This document shows, one piece after another, positions 12,368-20,654 of a DNA stretch of 64,000 nt (its first letter is position 1; the number at the start of each line of letters is the position of its first letter). Both the position numbers and the translations under genes were made by a program. The stretch lies in assembly GCA_001599675.1 (NCBI GenBank), contig BCHP01000001.1, positions 1,131,943 through 1,195,942 of the forward strand, in the 5' to 3' direction. Source of the DNA: Basipetospora chlamydospora (lineage: Eukaryota; Ascomycota; Sordariomycetes; Microascales). Below the pieces are notes generated by a model, which made no database searches, had not been told where the DNA came from, and was given only the letters and a program-made list of their open reading frames with translations.

Positions 12368-13124
12368 GACTCTTCTCTCACACACACCCTTTGAATCAGA
12401 CTACCGGCGACCAGTTCCAGTCTTCCTATGTGAGCTGGGCCCGTTGCGCGAAAGCAGCTGGTGTTCCCTTTTCGTTTTTAGATAGACCCAAAACAAAAGC
12501 ACTTGCGCCTGCGTGGGTTGCACGGTCCAAGCTAGGCCATAGAAGGTCTTGGGGGCCGGCGGGATATAGGCGATCTGGACACGGAGGGGGGAAAAAACAG
12601 GGCGTCGGTCGTTTTCGACTTTTTGGTCACGGTTGATATCAGATATGTCATGTATGGGGGTAGCATCTGTACGCGGCGGAGGGATAAAAGTTGCGCTCCA
12701 GTGGTTTGGCTTTAGCGCAGCACCCAGTCAGTCATCTTTATCAAAAAAGTGTTTAAGAAATGAGAAATGCACTGCATATCCGAAGGGTCGATTTCAACTC
12801 GTCCCTGCGTTGGGTGTTCCGCAGGTATCAGTTTGTCGCGTTGTGGTTTTGGGCGAGGTCATCCTGGATTCGAGAGTGCTTTTGGGGTTGGGTGTTCAGC
12901 CACGATTTGCGCCACACATCATGCGCCCACGCCCCAATTTACTACAGTATGGACCGGCCAGAGGGTGCAACTTCTGACGTACGAGCTTCTGGAGCCCTTC
13001 GACAGTAGCTTCAATAACACGCCACAACCCCCCGTTGCAATGCCCACCGAGCCCTTTGATATCTGATGGGCCGCACCCGGCAACCATCTCTTCAAAAGAC
13101 GATCCGGAACCCTTAATCGCATCG
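12368..13124. other. Intergenic region eIF2-alpha to IMP2
   Basis: 757 bp holding the 3' UTR of the eIF2-alpha gene and the upstream region of the peptidase gene. Open frames here overlap in several frames and have no domain-like content. Nothing else seen. Confidence 0.5.
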
Positions 13125-13823
13125 ATGACTGCATGGCGGACCTGGGGGAGTCGCCGCTTGGCGGGGGACTTCTCGAAGCGGCTTGTCGGGTTCATGACCT
13201 GGATACCAGTCGCCATATACTTCCACACTTTCGTCGCCGAGCTCACGTTTATAAAAGGCGGGTCCATGTATCCACTGTTCAACGAGGATAGGAACTCGAC
13301 GATGCGGAGGGACGTCGCGTTGAACTGGAAGCTGTACGCCCACCAGAAGCTGGCGCGGGGCATGATTGTCACCTTCAAGTAAGCCTCTGCACCCAATCTA
13401 AGTACCCCGAGTTTTTCCCTCCTCCTCCTCCTCCTCCTCCATTTCCCTTCAGGAGTAAAAAGCGATGTCCATGCTTACGCGCTCGCCTTTTTTCTTCTCG
13501 ACCGCAGATCCCCCCTCGACCCGGACAAGATCGCAGTCAAGCGCATAATAGGCATGGAGGGCGACCTCATCTGGGCGCGGCACCCGCACCACCTCGACGC
13601 CATCCGCGTGCCCAAGGGCCACATCTGGGTCGAGGGCGACGCCGGATCGGACAAGGAGTCGCTCGACAGCAACACGTACGGGCCGATCTCCACGCGGCTC
13701 GTGACCGGCCGGCTCACGCACGTGGTGTACCCGTTTAAGAAGTTTGGTCAGATACGGTGGTGGGAGCACAGGCTCCGGACGAGGCCGGAGGACCGGACTG
13801 GCGATTCCTGGCACCACGAGTAG
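13125..13823 (+). CDS. IMP2: Mitochondrial inner membrane protease subunit 2
   Basis: Signal peptidase I-like serine protease of 189 residues in two exons (13125-13378 and 13508-13823). A hydrophobic segment at residues 20-40 anchors it in the inner membrane. GGSMYP supplies the nucleophile Ser47, and AVKRIIGMEGD supplies the general base Lys96, the expected Ser/Lys dyad. A downstream GHIWVEGD plus SLDSNTYGPI corresponds to conserved boxes D and E of the family. Imp2 pairs with Imp1 to cleave the sorting signals of intermembrane-space proteins such as cytochrome c1. The start is the ATG before TAWRTWGS; the frame is open further upstream but holds no earlier ATG. The C-terminal RTRPEDRTGDSWHHE tail is hydrophilic. 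Confidence 0.93.
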
Positions 13824-14808
13824 GTGTTTGTGTAGAAGGAGGGGGTTTCTCGGAAAGGGACCCGTGTATCATTAACAAGGGCGGGAGAAGCCAAGTTAGA
13901 CCATGGATAGATGCATACTGCAAAAAAAATAGACGGTTACAATATAATATACTCTCCAGCACCACAATATCTCCGTCCCTCTCGTGCGGATGTTCCACGG
14001 CTTATATTCGAACAGTCACAATGAGATTCGAAGTTGAAGAAGTCGGACAAGCTTGGTGCCAGGGTTAAACAAGAAGGAAAAAGGCTTTACAGAATAACTG
14101 AAGCCTCCATTAGGTCAATCCATGACCATAAGAATTCATCATGACCTGATGCTTCCTCCCATGGCATACACCAGCGTCTTGCGCTGCTTACCTATATTCC
14201 GCACATAAGAAATGATGACTAAGCTTTACGCCCACCAACTGCAGCCCACATGCATGCCAATGCGCACGGATCAGTCTACACTGAAATCCATTGAAGGCCT
14301 GTGACAACAATTTTTTTCGGAGCAATTGCGCTGCTTCGGATTTCTCGCATGCCTTTACGAACCTCGTCGTAAGCCCCTCGCTCTCCCCCGGCTGCGCATC
14401 GACCGGCATAAGGACCGCGGCTCAACCTTCCAATCGGGCATCTCACCGGTTGTTTGGCTCTTAAGATATACACCAGGTCCGACCCTGCCTGCCGCAAAGA
14501 AAAAAGTGTGCCCGCCAAAACGCTCGTTCTACCCCAGGCGGCATCCTCGGCCTTGTCGCCACAGCGAGCGAGGCCCACGCGGTCCCACCACGAAAACCAC
14601 AACGCACCCTCGATCTCCGGGAAGCCAGTTCCATCCTGGCGAGTACGGCGCTTGAACCATTCACAGCGACGGCGCACACATTACCTCGATCTCGACTTCG
14701 GACCCCGACTGCCCCTGGCTGGGAGACCTCCACATTGGACTCGGTCATGCCGGGGAGACGCGATCGTTGTAGGATATCAGCATTGGGGATCGTCTTAGCA
14801 GTCATAAT
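13824..14808. other. Intergenic region IMP2 to mitochondrial carrier
   Basis: 985 bp with no supported gene. It begins with the probable 3' UTR of IMP2. Open frames on both strands around 14276-14700 overlap one another and look random. I found no tRNA-like A and B box pair. Confidence 0.45.
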
Positions 14809-16052
14809 ATGACCGGCCAGGATGTCGAGACCGAGGGGCGCCCGCCTTACCTCCACGTAAGCATTACCATATGCGCCGACCCTACACGCCCACCGCGCAG
14901 CCTCTCCTCTTTTTCTCCCTCCCGCTGCTGGGCCCATGTTTTTCTGACCTCCACCCTCGTCAACAGGCCATGATAGCCGGCGGCCTCGGCGGCAGCACCG
15001 GAGATCTACTTATGCACTCTTTGGACACCGTCAAGACGCGACAACAGGGCGACCCGCACGTCCCGCCGAAATACACATCGCTCGGGTCCTCGTACCACCA
15101 GATATGGCGGCAGGAAGGCGTACGGCGCGGCTTATACGGAGGATGGGTACCCGCCCTCATGGGATCCTTCCCGGGGACCCTCATGTTCTTTGGGACGTAT
15201 GAATGGAGCAAGAGGTTCCTGATAGATCGCGGGCTGCAACAGCATCTATCCTACTTGACAGCCGGTATGTTCTCCCCGGCGACCCCTATGTCCTCGGATT
15301 ACGGGCTTGGCGTGGCAACAACTGACGACTAACGGGTGCCGACAGGCTTTATCGGAGATCTCGCTGCTTCCATCGTCTACGTCCCCTCCGAGGTTCTCAA
15401 AACCCGCCTCCAGCTCCAGGGCCGCTACAACAACCCTTACTTCCACTCAGGCTACAACTACCGTGGCACCGTCGACGCGGCGCGGACAATCGTTCGCAAC
15501 GAGGGCTTCGCGGCCCTCTTCTACGGCTACAAGGCTACGCTCTACCGGGACATGCCCTTCTCGGCGCTGCAGTTTATGTTCTGGGAGCAGTTCCATGCGT
15601 GGGCGCGGCGGTATAGACAGAGCCGGGACATCGGCGTGCCGCTCGAGCTCCTCACGGGTGGAGTGGCGGGCGGGCTAGCGGGCGTCATGACGTGCCCGCT
15701 CGACGTGGTCAAGACGCGGCTGCAGACGCAGTTGAACCCGAGCCTGTTGGAGCAGGCACCGATACCAATAGCAGGCCTTCATGCGACGGCGTCGAACCCA
15801 CAGAAGCGCTCCATATCGACGTCGTCGCCCTCGACGCATACGCCACAACCAGGGGCCATCAGCCTGCATACACAATCAGTCTTCAGGGGCCTCCGCGTGA
15901 TATACCAGACGGAGGGTATCGGCGGGTGGTTCAGGGGCGTGGGGCCGCGCGGGGTATGGACGTTTATACAGAGCGGCTGCATGCTGTTCCTGTACCAGAG
16001 GCTGCTAAAGCAACTGGAGGTGTGGCTCCCACTGGAGGAGACGGAGCTATGA
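14809..16052 (+). CDS. Mitochondrial carrier protein (SLC25), YMR166C/Mme1-like
   Basis: 350-residue carrier in three exons: 14809-14856, 14967-15264 and 15346-16052. Three repeats are visible, each with a carrier signature: HSLDTVKTR, VPSEVLKTR and CPLDVVKTR. Each is followed by a matrix loop and a second helix such as RGLYGGWVPALMGSFPGT or YGYKATLYRDMPFSALQF. The first signature has Ser in place of the usual Pro. The third repeat carries a Ser/Thr/Pro-rich insertion (encoded near 15760-15870) in its matrix loop. The family exchanges small solutes across the inner mitochondrial membrane. The GGSTGDLLMHSLDTVKTRQQ start is most like the YMR166C group (yeast Mme1, a magnesium exporter), but substrate assignment is inference. 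The tiny first exon gives a 16-residue N-terminus. Confidence 0.88.
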
Positions 16053-16393
16053 GTTTTTCCCCATTCCTTTCGTCCAACCTCCCCCCAACCAACCCCCCAC
16101 CCCTCTTTTCTTTTATCTATCACCTCCCCTTGTACATTACCGGAGACCTTTTGGCGGCGGTTGTGTGGGCATTTTCTAAGGAGCGAGGGAGCATTCACAC
16201 ATTTGTACGAGTAGAATTTATGCTCCCCCCACGGGTTGGACATATGTGTGTGTTGTGTGTTCTAATCTCGAGGAGGACGCATCTTGCTTTATTTCACGGC
16301 TGACGGCGTTTCGGGAGAACGGCTATAGAGAGCAAGAGGAAAAGGGAAATAGACATCGCATCACCTTCTGTACAACAACTACATGTTAGCTAA

Positions 16394-16428
<35 letters not shown>

Positions 16429-16752
16429 CGTGTTAGCTAAATCTATGACGTTCCATCTTGTAACTGCAGATGTAGTTGAGAGCAGATCAGGCGGCGGTTC
16501 CTCGAAGCTTGGACCTGGGGAAATACCTGCTGACTAACACTGAAATGTGAAGCAGTCAACTCTGCTCGGAGTTCTCTCGTTTCCGGTAGCAGTTTCGCAT
16601 CAACGTCAGATCCCAAGTCTTGGCTCGAAATTCCCCCAAGGTTGGCACTATGCGCCAGCAAAGTTCGGTGGCGCCCAAAGAGAAGCTGGACTTCCTCCCG
16701 ACGTCTTGAACCTGCCGCAGGGAACACAGAAAAAAAAATACCATACGGAACG
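16053..16752. other. Intergenic region carrier to FTS-like gene
   Basis: 700 bp that includes the carrier 3' UTR and a TA/TG microsatellite listed separately. The short frames between 16440 and 16750 on both strands look random. No RNA gene seen. Confidence 0.5.
16385..16442. repeat. (TA)n(TG)n microsatellite flanked by an 11-bp direct repeat
   Basis: A TATATATATA tract runs into about 13 TG units. Identical copies of GTTAGCTAAAT stand on both sides, at 16385-16395 and 16432-16442. Confidence 0.9.
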
Positions 16753-18016
16753 ATGACTACAACGCGCTTGGGCGGTCTCCCTTCTCTTCGGAGACAACAC
16801 CTCCTTGCTGAGTTGTCCGTCGCCCCTCACCCGGGACCGGTTCCGGTTCCGGTCGCAGTAGCTCGCCGCCGCCTCTGACTGACGACAGCTCCACAGCGCC
16901 GGATTGAAGCAGGCGTGCCCCGATGGCATATTCATGAGCTTGACCCCCGGGGATCCCACGCTGTGGTCCGGGGTCATATTCGTACGCAAAGGTATCGCAT
17001 CCGATCTCCCCAAACAAGCCCAATGAACTAGTACTTTTGGGGTTGTGGGAAAACGCCATGGCTAACCCGGCACCTTCGCTTCCGCGCCCCCCCTCTCAGG
17101 TCCATACGCGAACGCCATCCTGCGATTCCAAATCTCCTTCCCCGACGTGTATCCAAGCCTACCGCCGCTCGTTACCTTCTCGACCGACATCTTTCACCCG
17201 CTCATCACGCCAATCTCGAACTACACATACACGACGGACATCTCCGACGGCGGCACCGTCAGCGCCTCGGACGAGGAGAGGCTGCCGCCGGGCGGCTTCA
17301 GCCTGCGCCACGGGTTTCCCGCATGGTTCGGCAGGAGGCGCCGGCCCGCACCGCCACCGCCCGGATCAGCCACGGGGCCGCAGACGCCCACGCGGCCGGC
17401 ACGGTCCAGCTCAAGCCTCACACCGCCCGTAGCGTCGCCGGAGGGGAACGCGGGTGGCGTCGCCGGGTACATGCGCACGGGCGCGGAGACGGAGAAGGTG
17501 GCGACGTATGACGTGCTGTGGTACATACGCAGCGCGCTGGACGACGAGGCCGTGCTGGACGTGGTGCCCCTGGAGGCGGCGGGGAACCCGGGGGCGTGGC
17601 ACGCGTGGAGGACGCACCGCAAGGCCCTAGGGAAGGTTTTTGAGAAGGATCTGCCGGCGTGGCCCGCGGAGAGCGAAGGAGAGGGTGCTGAGCCGGATGG
17701 TGCGCAGGCGGCGGCTCCGGGGGCCAGGCGGCCTGAGGAGTGGAACTGGGATGGGGTCTGGGAGGATAGGGTGAAGAAAGGTATCGCGGCCAGTCTTTCG
17801 GAGCCGGTGTTGTACGGCGGTGCCAGTGGTGCGGACGATGTGGTAAGTTACGATCCGCCCCGTCTAACTTGGTTATCCAAGCCCTACAATGCGAAAATGT
17901 CCGGTGCGGACACCACGGGTGCTAACTACTGATAGATACACTTCCAAGTCATGGAGGAGAACGAGATCGAAACGGTCAAGGGCAACCTGATAAGGACTCT
18001 CGGGGTCGCCAAGTAG
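16753..18016 (+). CDS. ftsA: FTS/AKTIP-like E2 variant (HOOK-FTS-FHIP complex)
   Basis: 326-residue protein with an E2 (UBC) fold in four exons: 16753-16814, 16897-16991, 17100-17842 and 17936-18016. The first 90 residues match the animal AKTIP/FTS layout: HLLAEF, then a KQACPDGIF segment, LWSGVIFVRKGPY, RFQISFPDVYPSLPP and FHPLITP. In active E2 enzymes HPN is followed by the catalytic Cys. Here it is His85-Pro86-Leu87 and no Cys follows, so it should not conjugate ubiquitin. A Pro/Ser-rich insertion separates the UBC core from a C-terminal helical part (TYDVLWYIRSALDDEAVLD; EWNWDGVWEDRVKKGI). In Aspergillus, HookA-FtsA-FhipA links dynein to early endosomes, and that role is inferred here. 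The first donor (gtccgt) is weak but restores the conserved frame. Gene symbol follows Aspergillus usage. Confidence 0.8.
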
Positions 18017-18609
18017 TCTTTCTATCGCATTGAAATTTGAAAGTATTTAATTAAATCCATCGAATCCATTGACCAAAACCCATCGAACGAATCCTCCTAA
18101 CATGCTGCCGTATTGACCTCGAGTCACCCAGCTTAGCACAAGGCAGAGTAATTTCAGGACTCAGACTTGGGGAACGGAAGCGATGCCGGATCGGAGTTCC
18201 ACCGGTATCACGAACGAGGAAGCACATGGTTAGATGGCTGGACTCTTGTGTGAGGCAAGAACTGCGTGGCGTCATTGTGTAGCCGAAGCTGTTTCTCCAG
18301 TTTCCTCAAGTTGCTCGCTCCTGCCTTTGAAGTCCATGTTCTCTTCCATACCTAAATGCCGTCGCTTCCGTCGGTGAAGGCAGGTGCGTATCACGAGTGT
18401 TCAAAGTAGGATCGTTGAGGAACAAAGGAAGTTACGACACACGCGACTATTAATGCACGGCAACTGCAACTGCAAGCCCTCGTCTTCTATTCTCTGGCCT
18501 CGCTCGCTCTACTCGATTCGAACCGAGCGTTGCAACACCTATAGGTTCCATCTTCTCTTCTTATGGTTTCCATAATCCAAGCTTCCTTTCATGTTTCCTC
18601 TCTGCCAGC
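18017..18609. other. Intergenic region after FTS-like gene
   Basis: 593 bp with no supported gene. It starts with the probable 3' UTR of the FTS-like gene, including ATT/TTAAAT-rich DNA at about 18040-18060. Nothing else is recognisable. Confidence 0.45.
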
Positions 18610-18876
18610 ATGTGTAGAGACATCTGTGGAACCAATTATCCAGCACTCATCATATCGCTCCTCATTCTTCTACTATCCATCATCGGTCTTGTCGCCTTCC
18701 TCGTCTGTTGCAGCACCTGGCCCCAATCTCGGGACCGTCCCCGGCATCACATCGACATTGAATCCCTCGGGCCTTCATCGGGCCCTAAGCGTCTACGGAA
18801 CAGCTTCAGTGAAGGTGACTCGATTATCACAGTTCCCCTAGAGGTACTAAGCCGACCCGATCAGCATCATGGATAG
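18610..18876 (+). CDS. Small predicted membrane protein, possibly part of a larger gene
   Basis: Open frame of 88 residues with one strong hydrophobic segment at about residues 13-34 (LIISLLILLLSIIGLVAFLV) and a hydrophilic Arg/Ser-rich remainder. I recognise no family. Its stop overlaps the ATG of the next open frame, which lies in another reading frame. A splice join restoring continuity could not be found. It may be a real short gene, the first exon of a frameshifted gene, or chance. Confidence 0.35.
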   Translation: MCRDICGTNYPALIISLLILLLSIIGLVAFLVCCSTWPQSRDRPRHHIDIESLGPSSGPKRLRNSFSEGDSIITVPLEVLSRPDQHHG

Positions 18877-19213
18877 TTCTCCGGGTACCCCCACCACCGA
18901 CCTCCCGCGCCCGCTCTCCATCATTAAGAGGGCAAGCATTCAACATCTTGATCGCGAGGCAGACCGCCGCAGCGAGAACCCGGGTGTAGCAGCCCGCCCT
19001 GATCTTCCGCACCTCGACATTCCAAGGCGCGGGACCGGCAGGTATCGGTACGCCTCTCAGAGGACACCTTCACCGCCCCTGCGAGTGAGGAGGGTGCGTC
19101 CGAGGCAGTCCTTCACCGAACCGTACTACCAGGACGACGAACTAGACAGACGCGGGAGCATATACTCGTCGAGGACCATATCGCCGGCCGCGTCCATCAC
19201 GACAACCCCATAG
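18869..19213 (+). CDS. Hydrophilic ORF of unknown function
   Basis: 114 codons, rich in Arg, Pro and Ser (for example RTPSPPLRVRRVRPRQSF and SSRTISPAASITTTP). No domain recognised. The low-complexity, Ser/Arg-rich style resembles the cytosolic tail of a fungal membrane protein, and the ORF just upstream encodes a transmembrane segment in a different frame. It is in the same frame as the next gene, separated from it by a TAG at 19211. It may be a 5' part of that transcript, a separate gene, or not coding. Confidence 0.3.
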   Translation: MDSSPGTPTTDLPRPLSIIKRASIQHLDREADRRSENPGVAARPDLPHLDIPRRGTGRYRYASQRTPSPPLRVRRVRPRQSFTEPYYQDDELDRRGSIYSSRTISPAASITTTP

Positions 19214-19228
19214 GATTGGGGCATTCGC

Positions 19229-20431
19229 ATGGTAGGCCCTGCTCCGTCCCGCGAGTTTGAGTGCGAGGCGACCCTGGACCAATCCACGCCTCATGTTCTC
19301 GTTCCCAGCGTCAGAGTTACACCCGAAGTGGAAGTTGTCAGCACCAGCGAGACATCAGTTTGGGTTGCTATTGAGGTCAGCACCCAGCTTTGCAGGTCTG
19401 ATGGCATGTATGCACCGGATGAGCAGCCCTCCTGGAGATCCCAATACGGTACGTTGTGGTTTAGTCCGGGAGAGACGACCCTATCTCACAATCCTCGTGG
19501 GACTTGGCCCTGATTATTTTTGAGAAGCAGGTCCCATCTCTCACGGATGTCTCTACCAGCTCGCTGTGGAGGTGCTCCCGGTTGATGGAAGCTCCATCCT
19601 GAACATCATACAAGACAGCCCGTTCCCTGTGTAAGTTTGTGTCATTCCATGCCCGTATACCGCTCCGAGGCCTCCTCTCATAGAAGCTAATATGACATCA
19701 ACATTTCCAGGACACTCTGCCTTGGAGCAGCCGTCCTCTTACTCGTCCACGTACGACTTCCCTCCGTCCATGAAGCCCGGCCAGAATCTGCAACCCCGGC
19801 GATTCCGACGTCGGACACGCTCTTTGATGCGCTCGAATCCCAGCTCTGCGCCTCTCCAAAGGAGTACTTCCGCCTCCGCATAACCTACAGCCACTCAGCC
19901 TTTGCCCCGTCGTCGACCCCTGAACTTGCCCTTGGGACCACTTTGGAGACCCTCGCGACGGCCTCCATACGACGTAGGAACCCCGGCTCGTTGTGGGCCC
20001 GAGATCGGGGGATGGGAAGCGCGGCGGAGACGGCAGGTATGAGCTTGCTCGTGGGTATTGTCATGAGGCACTGGGACCTAGCCAAGGCGAGGAGGGCAGT
20101 GGAAAAGATTGCGCTCACCAAGGAGCTCGAGGAGGAGAGACTGGATGCAGAGAGGGCTAGGGAGATGGGCGGCGAGCGGTCCGGTATTGCGGTTTGCACC
20201 ACTATCACAGGTGAGAGCGCGAAGACTACGAGAGCGTGTTCCGGAATGGATAAAGAGAACGCTGGCAGGCCTGGGGAGAACGCCAGAATGGAAAATGTCA
20301 TGTCCATCTCGGCCGGAACAAGGCGGGCGAGCCTGCGCCGGTCTGCTGAGGGGAAGCAGTACATTGATCAGAACAGGGGGAGCATGCGGGGAAAGAGGGA
20401 CTCCAGCAGGTGGAGTTGGAGCTGGTGGTGA
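19229..20431 (+). CDS. Conserved-looking fungal protein of unknown function
   Basis: 346 residues in three exons: 19229-19448, 19531-19630 and 19711-20431. All joins are GT-AG and keep phase. The N-terminal part runs LDQSTPHVLVPSVRVTPEVE, then VWVAIEVS. Exon 2 encodes a GCLYQLAVEVLPVDGSSIL strand-like region, and exon 3 opens with LCLGAAVLLLVHVRLP, giving an all-beta-looking core without a signal peptide. A helical segment (MSLLVGIVMRHWDLAKARRAVEKI) and a Glu/Arg-rich coiled coil (KELEEERLDAEREMG-like) follow. The end is basic and Ser/Trp-rich. I recall this layout from unnamed filamentous fungal proteins but cannot name a family, and no function is assigned. The ATG at 19229 is chosen because the same frame has a stop at 19211. 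Confidence 0.6.
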
Positions 20432-20654
20432 ATAGGGAGGGTGTGGTAGCATGCGCTTTCTCCCGAGAAGATAGAGGCTTTGAGTACGTTTATTCCTTGA
20501 AAAACTCGAACGACTTACACCGTGGAGTGGTTTTGTTATTCAACGCAGTCTACAGAAAACAGAAAACACCGTCTTTTCCCCTATTGCGCGTTTTCTAGTT
20601 TAAGAATCGTGTGATTCTAACTGTATGTTCTTCAACAGGGCCGTAAGTCCCCAG

